Part shown: positions 44,929 to 53,343 of the stretch, piece by piece
Layout of the letters: each line of letters opens with the position of its first letter
Position numbering within the stretch: the stretch's first letter is position 1
Origin: Sphingomonas sp. R-74633
GTDB taxonomy: Bacteria > Pseudomonadota > Alphaproteobacteria > Sphingomonadales > Sphingomonadaceae
Direction: 5' to 3'
Length of the DNA stretch: 64,000 nt
Assembly: GCF_013416555.1 (NCBI RefSeq)
Contig: NZ_JACCFG010000001.1
Location: 930,001 to 994,000 of the forward strand
Notes under the pieces: generated by a model
The model's input: the letters and a program-made list of their open reading frames with translations, nothing else
Databases searched by the model: none
Told to the model about the DNA's origin: nothing
Position numbers and translations under genes: made by a program

Positions 44929-46731
44929 ATGCCCCAATATACCCCGCCGGTGCGCGACACGCGCTTCATCCTCGAGCAGGTGATCGGCCTCGATCGCTAC
45001 GCCAATCTCCCGGGCTTCGAGAATGCGACCCCCGACACGGTCGACGCGGTGCTCGAGCAAGGCGGTCAGTTCGTCGCCGAGGTGCTGTTCCCGATCAACC
45101 ATTCGGGCGATCAGCAGGGCTGCACCCGTCATGACGACGGCAGCGTCACCACGCCGGACGGCTTCAAGGAAGCCTACAAGGCATTCGTCGAAAGCGGCTG
45201 GGGCACGCTGAGCGCGCCCGCCGAGTTTGGCGGCCAGGGCATGCCGCACGTCATCTCGACTGCATTCCAGGAATATATGATTTCCTCGAACATGGCCTTC
45301 GCCATGTATCCGGGTCTCACCCATGGCGCGATCGCCTCGCTGCTGGTCAAGGGCTCGCCCGAGCAGCAGGCCAAGTATGTCCCCAAGATGGTCTCGGGCG
45401 AGTGGGGCGGTACGATGAACCTCACCGAGCCGCAGTGCGGCACCGATCTCGGCCTGATCAAGACCAAGGCCGAGCCCCAGGCCGATGGCTCGTTCCTGAT
45501 CACCGGCACCAAGATCTTCATTTCGTCGGGCGAGCACGACCTGACGAGCAACATCATCCATCTCGTCCTCGCCAAGACCCCGGGCGCACCGGAAAGCAGC
45601 AAGGGCATTTCGCTGTTCGTCGTGCCCAAATTCCTGGTCAATGACGATGACAGCCTGGGCGCGCGCAACGCCGTCACCTGCGGCTCGATCGAGCACAAGA
45701 TGGGCATCCACGCCAACTCGACCTGCGTGATGAACTATGACGGCGCCACCGGCTGGCTCGTCGGCGAGGAGATGAAGGGCCTCGCCGCGATGTTCATCAT
45801 GATGAACGCCGCCCGCCTCGGCGTCGGCCTCCAGGGCCTCGGTATCGGCGAAGTCGCGCTGCAGAATGCCGTCCAGTACGCGCATGACCGCCGCCAGGGC
45901 CGCGCGCTCACCGGCCCGCAGGAGCCGAACGAGAAGGCCGACACGCTGTTCGTCCACCCCGACGTCCGCCGCATGCTGATGGAGGCCAAGGCGCAGACCG
46001 AGGGCATGCGCGCGCTCTGCCTGTGGGGCGCGCTCCAGGTCGATCTCGAGCACGCTGCCGCCAGCGAGGAAGAGCGCCAGCTCGCCGCCGATCTCGTCGG
46101 CCTGCTCACCCCGGTGATCAAGGGCGTCGGCACCGATATCGGCTACAAGGTCGCGACCGACAGCCAGCAGGTCTATGGCGGCCATGGCTACATCGCCGAA
46201 TGGGGCATGGAGCAGTACGTCCGCGATGCCCGCATCTCGATGATCTATGAGGGCACCAACGGCGTCCAGGCGATGGACCTGGTCGGCCGCAAGCTTGCCA
46301 TGAACGGCGGCCGCGCAGTCCAGGCCTTCTTCAAGCTGGTCGCCGAGGAAATCGCCGCGGCCAAGGGCGACGAAAAGCTCGCCGCGCTGGCGGAGGGCCT
46401 CGAAAAGGCGCTCGGCCATCTCCAGGGCGCGACGATGTGGCTCGCCCAGAACGGCTTCAAGAACCCCAACGACGTCGGCGCCGGCGCCTATCCGTACATG
46501 CAGCTCACCGGCACGGTCGCGCTCGGCCTGATGTGGCTGCGCATGGCCAGGGCCGCGCTCGCCGCGCTGGCCGAAGGCTCGGGCGATGCGAAGTTCTACG
46601 AAGCCAAGCTGGTCACCGCCCGCTTCTACGCCGAACGCTTCCTCCCCGACGCCAGCGGCCTGCGCCGCAAGATCGAGGCCGGCAGCGAGAGCGTGATGGC
46701 GCTCGATCCGGACCTGTTCCGGGCGGCGTAA
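44929..46731 (+). CDS. acyl-CoA dehydrogenase (large, DmdC/FadE-like)
   Basis: A 600-residue FAD enzyme of fatty-acid or thioester beta-oxidation. GTMNLTEPQCGTDLGLIKTKA is the FAD/substrate segment, KIFISSGEHDLTSNIIHLVLA the next, and IYEGTNGVQAMDLVGRK holds the catalytic Glu. The extra C-terminal domain (MNGGRAVQAFFKLVAEEI onward) marks the long class seen in DmdC and similar proteins. Preceded by a MerR-type regulator and probably controlled through the palindrome at 44453. A REP-like repeat follows. Confidence 0.94.
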   Translation: MPQYTPPVRDTRFILEQVIGLDRYANLPGFENATPDTVDAVLEQGGQFVAEVLFPINHSGDQQGCTRHDDGSVTTPDGFKEAYKAFVESGWGTLSAPAEFGGQGMPHVISTAFQEYMISSNMAFAMYPGLTHGAIASLLVKGSPEQQAKYVPKMVSGEWGGTMNLTEPQCGTDLGLIKTKAEPQADGSFLITGTKIFISSGEHDLTSNIIHLVLAKTPGAPESSKGISLFVVPKFLVNDDDSLGARNAVTCGSIEHKMGIHANSTCVMNYDGATGWLVGEEMKGLAAMFIMMNAARLGVGLQGLGIGEVALQNAVQYAHDRRQGRALTGPQEPNEKADTLFVHPDVRRMLMEAKAQTEGMRALCLWGALQVDLEHAAASEEERQLAADLVGLLTPVIKGVGTDIGYKVATDSQQVYGGHGYIAEWGMEQYVRDARISMIYEGTNGVQAMDLVGRKLAMNGGRAVQAFFKLVAEEIAAAKGDEKLAALAEGLEKALGHLQGATMWLAQNGFKNPNDVGAGAYPYMQLTGTVALGLMWLRMARAALAALAEGSGDAKFYEAKLVTARFYAERFLPDASGLRRKIEAGSESVMALDPDLFRAA

Positions 46732-46760
46732 CTAGCCCGAACCTGATCCCCATTCCCAAC

Positions 46761-46860
46761 CTGATCCCCGGCGAAGGCCGGGGCCCAGTATCGGGCTGGG
46801 CGCGATGGCAGAATGTCGCCTCCAAGGGCGTCGCAACTGGACCCCGGCCTTCGCCGGGGA
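46761..46860. repeat. REP-like inverted repeat upstream of the GIY-YIG gene
   Basis: One arm, CTGATCCCCGGCGAAGGCCG-GGGCCCAG (46761-46788), and its inverse, CTGGACCCCGGCCTTCGCCG-GGGA (46837-46860), are separated by about 48 bases. The loop is GAAGG rather than GAAAG, the same variant as in the copy at 47238, so the two form a pair. Confidence 0.85.
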
Positions 46861-46929
46861 GCAGCGGCGGCGCCCTTGCAATGTTGGAAATGTTCTGATT
46901 ATGTTCCGATCAAGTCAGAGGACTTGAGG

Positions 46930-47286
46930 ATGGAGAAGCACGGCTTCGTCTACATCATGGCAAGCAGCCGCAACGGTACGCTGTATCTCGGCGTGACAAT
47001 CGACCTGCCAAAACGCGCCTGGGAACATCGCGAAGGATTGGTCGATGGCTTCACGAAGAAGCACTGCTGCAAGCTGCTCGTCTGGTACGAAGCCTATGAA
47101 AGCCTCGACGCCGCCAGGCTCCGCGAGCGCCAGATGAAGGAATGGCAGCGCGCGTGGAAGATTCGCGAGATCGAGGGGTTAAACCCTGATTGGAACGATC
47201 TCTTCGACCGTCTCACACCCTCTCGAGACCACCGCAACTGGGCCCCGGCCTTCGCCGGGGAGCAGAAGAATATATGCGCTGAGTAG
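46930..47286 (+). CDS. GIY-YIG family endonuclease-like protein
   Basis: A 118-residue protein with a GIY-YIG nuclease domain of the YhbQ-like group: GFVYIMASSRNGTLYLGVT (the GIY/YIG-type strands), LPKRAWEHREGLVDGFTKKH with the catalytic Arg, and AARLRERQMKEWQRAWKIREIEGLNPDWNDL. The C-terminal sequence WAPAFAGEQ is encoded by the adjoining REP-like repeat, so the gene reads into it. The start at 46930 follows AGAGG by eight bases; the longer upstream frame lies partly in the other repeat. Both flanks carry REP-like repeats of the same subtype. Such genes occur in many copies in sphingomonads; a role in repeat movement or DNA repair is conceivable. Confidence 0.88.
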   Translation: MEKHGFVYIMASSRNGTLYLGVTIDLPKRAWEHREGLVDGFTKKHCCKLLVWYEAYESLDAARLRERQMKEWQRAWKIREIEGLNPDWNDLFDRLTPSRDHRNWAPAFAGEQKNICAE

Positions 47287-47328
47287 CAACCAGTCCCAAG
47301 CTGATCCCCGGCGAAGGCCGGGGCCCAG
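47238..47328. repeat. REP-like inverted repeat overlapping the 3' end of the GIY-YIG gene
   Basis: The arm CTGGGCCCCGGCCTTCGCCG-GGGA starts at 47238 inside the GIY-YIG gene and its inverse, CTGATCCCCGGCGAAGGCCG-GGGCCCAG (47301-47328), lies past the stop codon. It shares the GAAGG loop with the upstream copy but with the arms in the opposite order. Confidence 0.85.
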
Positions 47329-47403
47329 CTGCGGGCCGCTCTTTGAATGGTAGGAAGGCCCTCCACCTCTCCCCCGAAGGGAGAGTCAACGGAGTCAACG
47401 TTT

Positions 47404-48822
47404 TTACCGCGCCTCAGCCGTAGGCCGCGGCGTTGGCGACGGCTTGGGCACCGGCAGCGTGAAGCTGACCGCGCTCTTCCCCTGCGCCGGCGCACTCGCC
47501 GGAGCCGCAGCCGGCGGCGCCATCGCGTCCACCTTGCGCCGCACCCCGCTCAGCGGCGTCGGCCCGGGAACCGGCACGGCACCCGGCACCGGAGCCGCCG
47601 CGACCGGCTCGGGCAGCTGCACCCGCATGCACTGCACCGGGCTCGGTCGGCGGAACTGGGCGCAGTTCCACAGCGCCTTGGCGAAGCCCTGCGTCTCGTC
47701 ACGCAGATAGCTGAACGACATGGTCGAGACCTGGCCGCTCGACAGCGGCAGCTTGGCCGGAGTCTGCTTGGGATCCGCCCAGGCCATGAATTTGCAATAG
47801 GGCCGCTCGCCGCAGGTCTTGATCGCCAGCGCGGCAAAGGCGTCGGGGTTCATGCCCTTGGGCAAGGTGAGCATGAAATTGTTCGACTCGCCACCACCCT
47901 CGACGGCCATCGGGGCGGGCACCGCGCTCTGCGGGATCGTGGCGGGATCGATAAACGCGCCGTCGGTACCGACTGCGCCGGGCAGCAGCGCCTCGAGCGT
48001 CGGGTCACCGGCAAAGTTGGGCGAGAGCCGCGCCATCAGCGCGATATTGGGCTCGACGCCGGTATAGGCGCGGTTGAACGCCGGCGGCGTGCCCCACCAG
48101 CCCGCCCAGCGGAAGAACAGGTGCGTGTGCACCTCGGTGATCTTCTCGAGGCTGGCGCTCCAATAGGGCACGACCCAGTCGGTGTGGTAATGGGTGGCGT
48201 GGCCGACGGCCTTGTACACCGAGCCGTTCAGCGCGGTGCGGGCGACATAGCGGGCGCGTTCCCAGGCGGCGGCGGTCGGCGTGTAGCGCAGGATCGCGCC
48301 GTCGCAACTGAAAGTGAACTGGCAGCCGGTCGAGCGCTCCGAGCCCTGGAACACGACGCCGCAGATCGACTTGGGGAAAGCAGGGTGACGGGCGCGGTTG
48401 ATGATCACCTGCGCCACGGCCTGCTGGCCCACGGCATCGTCGCCCGCCTCGTAATAGACGGCAGCGGCCAGGCAATCGACGGCACGGGCGCGGCTGACCT
48501 CCTCGCCAAAGATATGGAAGGGCCGCGCGGCAGGGTTGGGCAAAGTCGAGAAGGGGATGGTCGCGTTGAAGGCGCGGGCATCATCGGGATCGACGGTCTG
48601 CAGCTCGACCGGTTCGACCGGCGGCAGCTCAGTCTGCGGTACCACCCGATGCGACACGACGACCGGCCCGCGCTTATGAACCGTCACCCGCGGCGTGTGG
48701 AGGACCAGCCACAGCGGCAGCGCGACCGCGACGAGCGTGACGAGCACGAGCAGGCCCGCCAGCAGCGGCGAGACGCGCAGCGACGGGGCTGCGGTGGTGC
48801 GAAGGAAGGGGAGGGTCGGCAT
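47404..48822 (-). CDS. SleB-type cell wall hydrolase
   Basis: A 472-residue protein. A single N-terminal membrane anchor (LLAGLLVLVTLVAVALPLWLVL) puts the rest in the periplasm. The hydrolase domain (about 115-240) matches Hydrolase_2/SleB: DCLAAAVYYEAGDDAVGQQAVAQVIINRARHPAFPKSICGVVFQG with the catalytic Glu, and CQFTFSCDGA. The rest is Pro/Ala-rich sequence with a small domain around CGERPYCKFMAWAD, ending in a long Pro-rich tail. It likely cleaves peptidoglycan. The ATG at 48822 is preferred to one at 48837 because a GGGCGG sequence precedes it. Confidence 0.88.
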   Translation of the reverse strand: MPTLPFLRTTAAPSLRVSPLLAGLLVLVTLVAVALPLWLVLHTPRVTVHKRGPVVVSHRVVPQTELPPVEPVELQTVDPDDARAFNATIPFSTLPNPAARPFHIFGEEVSRARAVDCLAAAVYYEAGDDAVGQQAVAQVIINRARHPAFPKSICGVVFQGSERSTGCQFTFSCDGAILRYTPTAAAWERARYVARTALNGSVYKAVGHATHYHTDWVVPYWSASLEKITEVHTHLFFRWAGWWGTPPAFNRAYTGVEPNIALMARLSPNFAGDPTLEALLPGAVGTDGAFIDPATIPQSAVPAPMAVEGGGESNNFMLTLPKGMNPDAFAALAIKTCGERPYCKFMAWADPKQTPAKLPLSSGQVSTMSFSYLRDETQGFAKALWNCAQFRRPSPVQCMRVQLPEPVAAAPVPGAVPVPGPTPLSGVRRKVDAMAPPAAAPASAPAQGKSAVSFTLPVPKPSPTPRPTAEAR

Positions 48823-48911
48823 GGGGTCGCCGCCCATAACGCAGAAGTGGCCGCGTTGGAACCATATCGGCGCCGGAACGCCGCACGGATCGGTTCAACC
48901 TGGGACCGGGC

Positions 48912-49220
48912 TTAGTTCGGCCAGAAGCCGGTGGCCTCGCACATGTCCCAGTGGTCCGCCGCGCCGAGCTTGCAGGCCGCGGCCGTACTCTCGCCGGTAC
49001 ACAGCTTCACTTCGCGCTGGTAGCGCTTGTAGCAGCTCTCCGGGCGCGTCGATGCGGGCGTCGCCGCACCCAGCTTGGTATGTTTGATGTGCACCGGGGC
49101 GGCCGAGACCCCACGTGCCTCGGCCGGCGTTTCAAGCCCGCGCTGCTTCCCCCCGAAAGCGAGCGGCCACCCCAGATAGACGGCGAGCAACAGGCTCACC
49201 ATGATCATCGCATTGCGCAC
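48912..49220 (-). CDS. small exported protein with four cysteines
   Basis: A 102-residue hypothetical protein. The N-terminal hydrophobic segment (MIMVSLLLAVYLGWPLAF) may be a signal or anchor. The mature part has four Cys (ESCYKRYQREVKLC, AACKLGAADHWDMCEATGFWPN), likely two disulfides. It lies on the minus strand downstream of cysK. No family is recognised and codon use matches the neighbours. Confidence 0.68.
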   Translation of the reverse strand: MRNAMIMVSLLLAVYLGWPLAFGGKQRGLETPAEARGVSAAPVHIKHTKLGAATPASTRPESCYKRYQREVKLCTGESTAAACKLGAADHWDMCEATGFWPN

Positions 49221-49298
49221 TGAATTCCCCCCGGAAAACCGCGTTTTACCCCTCGACTCGAGAAGGCTAGCGTTAATCCGGGGTTAATTCCAGTGGCC

Positions 49299-50219
49299 TC
49301 AGCTCTCCGGAAGGAAGTCCGGAACGCTTAAATAGCGCTCACCTGTATCATAATTGAACCCCAGGACGCGGACGCCCTCCGGCAGGTCGGGCAGCTTCTG
49401 CAAAATAGCCGCCAGAGTCGCTCCCGACGAGATGCCGACCAGCATGCCCTCCTCGGTCGCGGCGCGGCGTGCCATGTCCTTGGCAACCGCCGCATCGACC
49501 TTGATAACGCCGTCGATCGCGTCGGTGTGGAGGTTGCGCGGCACGAAGCCGGCGCCGATACCCTGGATCGGGTGCGGGCCGGGCTGGCCGCCCGAGATGA
49601 CCGGCGAAAGCTCGGGCTCGACGGCATAGACCTTCACATTGGGCCAGCTCTTCTTCAACGTCTCGGCAACACCGGTGATGTGCCCGCCGGTGCCGACGCC
49701 GGTGACGACCACGTCGATCGGCGTGTCGGCGAAGTCGTTGAGGATCTCCTGCGCCGTGGTGCGGTGATGTACGTCGATGTTCGCCGGGTTCTCGAACTGC
49801 TGCGGCATCCAGGCGCCGGGCGTGGTTTCGACAATCTCCATCGCCCGCTCGATCGCACCCTTCATGCCCTTTTCACGAGGCGTCAGGTCGAAGGTGGCGC
49901 CGTACGCCAGCATCAGCCGCCGGCGCTCGACCGACATGCTCTCGGGCATGACGAGGACAAGCTTGTACCCCTTCACCGCGGCGACCATCGCCAGGCCGAC
50001 GCCGGTATTGCCGCTGGTTGGCTCGACGATCGTGCCACCGGGCTTCAGGCTGCCGTCCTTTTCGGCCGCCTCGATCATCGCCAGCGCGATGCGGTCCTTG
50101 ATCGAGCCGCCCGGATTGGTCCGCTCGGACTTGATCCACACTTCCGCGTCCGGGAACAGCTTGCTCACCCGAATGTGCGGCGTGTTACCGATCGTCTCGA
50201 GGATATTGTTGGCCTTCAT
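49299..50219 (-). CDS. cysK: O-acetylserine sulfhydrylase (cysteine synthase A)
   Basis: Makes cysteine from O-acetylserine and sulfide, with PLP. 306 residues. The PLP Lys is in [20 protein letters not shown], the substrate loop in [13 protein letters not shown], the phosphate-binding loop in [10 protein letters not shown] and the C-terminal GISSGA. All are intact. The start at 50219 overlaps the stop codon of the MFS gene (ATGA), so the two are translated together. Confidence 0.96.
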   Translation of the reverse strand: MKANNILETIGNTPHIRVSKLFPDAEVWIKSERTNPGGSIKDRIALAMIEAAEKDGSLKPGGTIVEPTSGNTGVGLAMVAAVKGYKLVLVMPESMSVERRRLMLAYGATFDLTPREKGMKGAIERAMEIVETTPGAWMPQQFENPANIDVHHRTTAQEILNDFADTPIDVVVTGVGTGGHITGVAETLKKSWPNVKVYAVEPELSPVISGGQPGPHPIQGIGAGFVPRNLHTDAIDGVIKVDAAVAKDMARRAATEEGMLVGISSGATLAAILQKLPDLPEGVRVLGFNYDTGERYLSVPDFLPES

Positions 50220-51544
50220 GTCGTCATCTCCTTGGGAGGAATTTCGAGATTGGCCGGAGGGTCGAAGGTGCGAGCCCGCCTCAGCTCCGGAAATAGCTTG
50301 GCCCATGCCAACGTGACAAGCACGGCGCCGATGCCGCCGCCCACGACTGCGGCGATCGGCCCGATCAGCGCGGCGAGAAAGCCCGATTCAGCTTCGCCCA
50401 GCTCGTTCGAGCCCGAGATGAACAGCGTGGAGACCGCGCCGACGCGGCCACGCATCTCGTCCGGCGTGTAGAGCTGGATCAGCGACTGGCGGACATAGAC
50501 CGAGACCATGTCGGCCGCGCCGACCACGAACAGCGCGGCGAGCGCGAGCAGCACGGCGGGGGACAGGTCATGGCCGATCGCCTTGGCGCCGAACACCGGG
50601 ACGAGCAGCGGCGCGGAAAGGCCGAAGGCAACCGTCGCCAGGCCGAACAGCCCGACCGCAACCAGCATCTTCACCCCGACATCATATTTGAGCGGCCGCC
50701 ACGAGAAATAGAGCGCGGTCACCACGGCGCCCACCGCCGGCGCGGCGCGCAGATGCCCAAGCCCGGCCGAGCCGACCTGGAGGATGTCGCGGGCATAGAC
50801 CGGCAGCATCGCGGTCGCGCCGCCGAGCAGCACCGCGAACAGGTCGAGCGAGATCGCACCGAGCACCAGCCGGTTACGGCGGACATAATGGAGCCCGTCG
50901 ATCATCTGTGCCCAGGGGCTGCCGGTGAACTTGGCAGCGCTGCGCGGCACCTGGCCGATCAGCATGAGCAGGATGAAGGCGACGAAGAACAGCCCACCCG
51001 ACACGGCATAAGGCAGCCAATCCGCCCCGGCGTAGAGGTAGCCACCCATCGCCGGGCCGATGACGGTGCCCGCCTGCCAGGACAGCGAGCTCAGCGCGAT
51101 CGCGGTGGGCAGGATCGCCTTCGGGACCAGATTGGGCGAAAGCGCGCTCAGCGCCGGGCTGGCAAAGGCCCGCGCCACGCCGAGCAGTGCGGCGATGCCG
51201 AACAGCCAGGGCAGGCTGATCGCGCCGGTATAGGTCAGCACGCCCAGGCCGATCGCGCAGGCCGCCTCGAGCGCCACGGCGGCACGGGCGAGCCAGCGGC
51301 GGTCGAGCCGGTCGGCCACCCAACCGGCGAAGAGCGAGAGGAACAGCAGCGGCAGGAACTGGGCGACGCCGATCAGGCCGAGCTGGAAGGCCGATTCCTT
51401 CACCGTCATCGTCCGGCGGGCGATGTCGTACACCTGCCAGCCAATGACGATAACCATCGCCATCTGCCCGAGCGTGGTCGAGAGGCGGGCGAGGAAATAA
51501 TAGCGGAAATTGGGGACGGCGAACGGGTGCTTTGCTTCGGCCAT
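50216..51544 (-). CDS. MFS transporter coupled to cysK
   Basis: A 442-residue transporter with about twelve hydrophobic segments in two halves. [25 protein letters not shown] opens it and [18 protein letters not shown] is the loop between helices 2 and 3. It resembles the enterobactin/EntS-like and drug exporter groups. Its four-base overlap with cysK suggests export of cysteine or a thiol, as some bacteria do to avoid excess; this is inference. The start at 51544 is the ATG ahead of the conserved [18 protein letters not shown]; the longer frame is non-coding. Confidence 0.88.
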   Translation of the reverse strand: MAEAKHPFAVPNFRYYFLARLSTTLGQMAMVIVIGWQVYDIARRTMTVKESAFQLGLIGVAQFLPLLFLSLFAGWVADRLDRRWLARAAVALEAACAIGLGVLTYTGAISLPWLFGIAALLGVARAFASPALSALSPNLVPKAILPTAIALSSLSWQAGTVIGPAMGGYLYAGADWLPYAVSGGLFFVAFILLMLIGQVPRSAAKFTGSPWAQMIDGLHYVRRNRLVLGAISLDLFAVLLGGATAMLPVYARDILQVGSAGLGHLRAAPAVGAVVTALYFSWRPLKYDVGVKMLVAVGLFGLATVAFGLSAPLLVPVFGAKAIGHDLSPAVLLALAALFVVGAADMVSVYVRQSLIQLYTPDEMRGRVGAVSTLFISGSNELGEAESGFLAALIGPIAAVVGGGIGAVLVTLAWAKLFPELRRARTFDPPANLEIPPKEMTT

Positions 51545-51644
51545 GCCCACGCCTCTAAGCGCTTCCGCGACGCTATCGCAACGAGCGATTGCGTATCGGC
51601 AGGCCAAGCAGCGCTATCCGCCACATTTTCCGCAATTAGCGCCG

Positions 51645-51669
51645 GGAACCACCACGCCGCATGACGGTT
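51645..51669 (+). promoter_or_regulatory. candidate EcfG (general stress) promoter of the 25-residue gene
   Basis: GGAAC at 51645-51649 and GTT at 51667-51669 are separated by 17 bases, matching the alphaproteobacterial EcfG pattern GGAAC-N16/17-GTT. A start point about seven bases downstream would leave roughly 30 bases of leader before the ATG at 51706. Confidence 0.5.
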
Positions 51670-51705
51670 CTTTCGCTATCGAAACCAACCACTTGGAGAG
51701 GCACG

Positions 51706-51783
51706 ATGGGTAAGGGCATTTTGTTGTGGCTGATCGGCATTCCGATCCCGATCATCCTGCTGATTCTGCTCTTCTGGCACTGA
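51706..51783 (+). CDS. 25-residue membrane peptide
   Basis: ATG followed by 24 codons and TGA. The peptide is almost wholly hydrophobic, MGKGILLWLIGIPIPIILLI continuing to a C-terminal LLFWH: one transmembrane helix with a Pro-Ile-Pro kink. GGAGAGG precedes the ATG by five bases. The same GKGILLWLIGIPIP pattern is known to me from small unnamed proteins of other alphaproteobacteria. An EcfG-type promoter upstream suggests stress induction. Function unknown; such peptides often modulate a membrane protein. Confidence 0.72.
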   Translation: MGKGILLWLIGIPIPIILLILLFWH

Positions 51784-51790
51784 TCCGGCG

Positions 51791-52339
51791 TCACGCCGCC
51801 TCGGGTTCGTCCCGATCGGCGTCATTCTCTGCGACGAACCCGGATCCCGCGAAGATCAGTTCGCGAATCTCCCACGCATCGGCGACGTAGCGATGGTCCG
51901 GCTTGCCGGGGCAGGCGCCGTCGTCGTTGGTGGGCAGGCGGGAGAGCAAGGGCACGATCTCGATAGCTTCGGCCTCGATCCGCTCGCGGATGCGGTTTAG
52001 CAGCCAGCGGATCGAGCGGGCATAGGTGCTCCATTGCGCTTCGCTCGGCAGCCCGTGCCAGCGGGTGACGTGCTCGCGGAAATCAGCGACCACCGCCGCG
52101 GTCTCGGCACTCGCCCGGCTGGCGGTACCCGCGGCGTCGCCACCGACATCGTCCATCAGCGGCCCGTAAACCTGGCCCTCCATCTTCGCGAAATGGAGCA
52201 TCAGGTCGCGCGTGAACATCCAGCGCCGGAAGCCGAGCCCATCAACTTGCGCAGGCCAGGGACCCGAGACCAGGGCCTCGAGCGCATCAGCATTGGCAAG
52301 AATGTGGCCGTGCTGCTTGAGCACGCGTTCCACGGGCAT
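51791..52339 (-). CDS. hemerythrin-like helical protein
   Basis: A 182-residue helical protein. The N-terminal LKQHGHILANADALEAL, then MFTRDLMLHFAKMEGQVYGPLMDD and a later FREHVTRWHGLPSEAQW place His and Glu in the spacing of a hemerythrin-like four-helix bundle, which can bind a di-iron centre. The Glu-rich AEAIEIVPLLSRL helix comes before a variable tail. ATG 52339 is preferred to 52354 since GAGGAG lies seven bases ahead. It may sense oxygen, NO or iron stress; not proved. It is convergent with the small membrane peptide gene. Confidence 0.72.
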   Translation of the reverse strand: MPVERVLKQHGHILANADALEALVSGPWPAQVDGLGFRRWMFTRDLMLHFAKMEGQVYGPLMDDVGGDAAGTASRASAETAAVVADFREHVTRWHGLPSEAQWSTYARSIRWLLNRIRERIEAEAIEIVPLLSRLPTNDDGACPGKPDHRYVADAWEIRELIFAGSGFVAENDADRDEPEAA

Positions 52340-52433
52340 GTCTCGACTCCTCATATGCCCCCGATTTGGAGCATTATGCCTGCGCGGCAGTGAAGCTGCG
52401 GCTCCGGAGCTATCCCCATTGGGGATGGTACGG

Positions 52434-52463
52434 AGGCCCCGCCGCAACGTTGCGGCGGGGCCT
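52434..52463. terminator. perfect 30-base palindrome downstream of the glycine-zipper gene
   Basis: AGGCCCCGCCGCAAC (52434-52448) and its exact complement follow one another, giving a 15-bp palindrome with no spacer. It lies six bases past the stop codon of the minus-strand gene at 52470 and could end its transcript. No T tract is present. Confidence 0.5.
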
Positions 52464-52469
52464 GCCTTG

Positions 52470-53015
52470 TCAGCGACAGCGAACCTGGTCGCGGTCCACC
52501 GAACTGCCAATCGCGCCGCCGGCGACGGCGCCGAGAACGGTGCCGAGCGTCCTCGAACGGCCCCCGGCGATGATGTTGCCGAACAGGCCGCCCGCGGCGG
52601 CACCGACGATCAGGCCGGTCGTCCCGTCCGAGCGCTTGCAGTAATATTTGCCGTCCTGGCCGCGATAGACGCGGTCGTCCTGCGACAGCACCCGGTCCTG
52701 ATAGCCCGGCGGCGGGGCGCGATAGTCGCGGGCCGGATCATAAAATTCGTCGTCGCGCGAATCATAGCCGCCGCCGGAATAGCCGCCGCGCGGCGGGGGC
52801 GGAGGTGCTACCGGGCGCGACCGGAAGGAACGATAGCGATCGACGGCCTGCTGATAGGCCTGATATTCGCGATCGAAGCGCTCCTGCGCGGCGTCGAAGC
52901 GCGCCTCCTCGTCCGAGGCTCCGCTATAGACCGGCGCGCGCTGCGCGGACGCAGGCGCAGCCATCGCAATGGTCGCTGCCGCCGCGGCGGCCGCCAAAGT
53001 TACCAGATGCTTCAT
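52470..53015 (-). CDS. glycine-zipper outer membrane protein, exported
   Basis: A 181-residue protein with a signal peptide (LAAAAAAATIAMAAPASAQ). A helical, charged stretch (DEEARFDAAQERFDREYQAY), then a Pro/Gly-rich linker (PPPPPRGGYSGGGY) precede a C-terminal glycine zipper (GLIVGAAAGGLFGNIIAGG then TLGTVLGAVAGGAIGSSVD), as in 17-kDa surface antigen/OsmB-like proteins. Two Cys (YYCKR, VRCR) flank the zipper. It is likely an envelope stress protein. A GGAAC-N17-CGTAG sequence upstream (53066-53040) could be an EcfG promoter. Confidence 0.82.
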   Translation of the reverse strand: MKHLVTLAAAAAAATIAMAAPASAQRAPVYSGASDEEARFDAAQERFDREYQAYQQAVDRYRSFRSRPVAPPPPPRGGYSGGGYDSRDDEFYDPARDYRAPPPGYQDRVLSQDDRVYRGQDGKYYCKRSDGTTGLIVGAAAGGLFGNIIAGGRSRTLGTVLGAVAGGAIGSSVDRDQVRCR

Positions 53016-53343
53016 TATGCTCTCTCCTTCCCAAAGCCCCTACGGCCGGGAACCCCGAAACGTTCCGGACACGTGCGTGAAGCCGGCCTGAACGGACGGG
53101 GCCGACGCGACGGGCCCGTAACAAGATGCGGCGAGGCGAGGGCCTGCGGCCGCGGAAAGTCACGAAAGTCACGACACTCACGCGCGCGCGGGGTCCGTGC
53201 AGCGAGCAACCCGCGCGCACACGAGCGGACAGGCGCGGAGATTTCGCGGATCGCGGCAAGGGTGCTGAGTCGATGCATCGAGCAGCATATGCGAAGTGAT
53301 TTCCTACATTGGAAGCCCGGCGCGGATATGCTCCACTCGCGCC
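53016..53343. other. 328-base divergent intergenic region
   Basis: This stretch between the glycine-zipper gene (minus) and the membrane protein (plus) holds no gene. On the minus strand it carries GGAAC (53066-53062) and CGTAG (53044-53040), 17 bases apart, a possible EcfG promoter. On the plus strand AAAGTCACG occurs twice in tandem (53156-53173) followed by ACACTCACG. A 15-base sequence at 53302-53316 recurs at 58129. Otherwise nothing is seen. Confidence 0.5.
53302..53316. repeat. 15-base repeat, copy one
   Basis: TCCTACATTGGAAGC, also found at 58129-58143. The core TCC-TACATT-GGA is an inverted repeat of 3 bases with the sequence context ATTTCCTACATTGGAAG. This copy precedes the membrane protein gene start by about 28 bases. 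Confidence 0.5.

Noticed and set aside
43869..47328. CRISPR-like appearance of repeated palindromes
   Set aside because: The repeats are dispersed, arranged as inverted pairs between genes, with no regular spacers and no cas genes.
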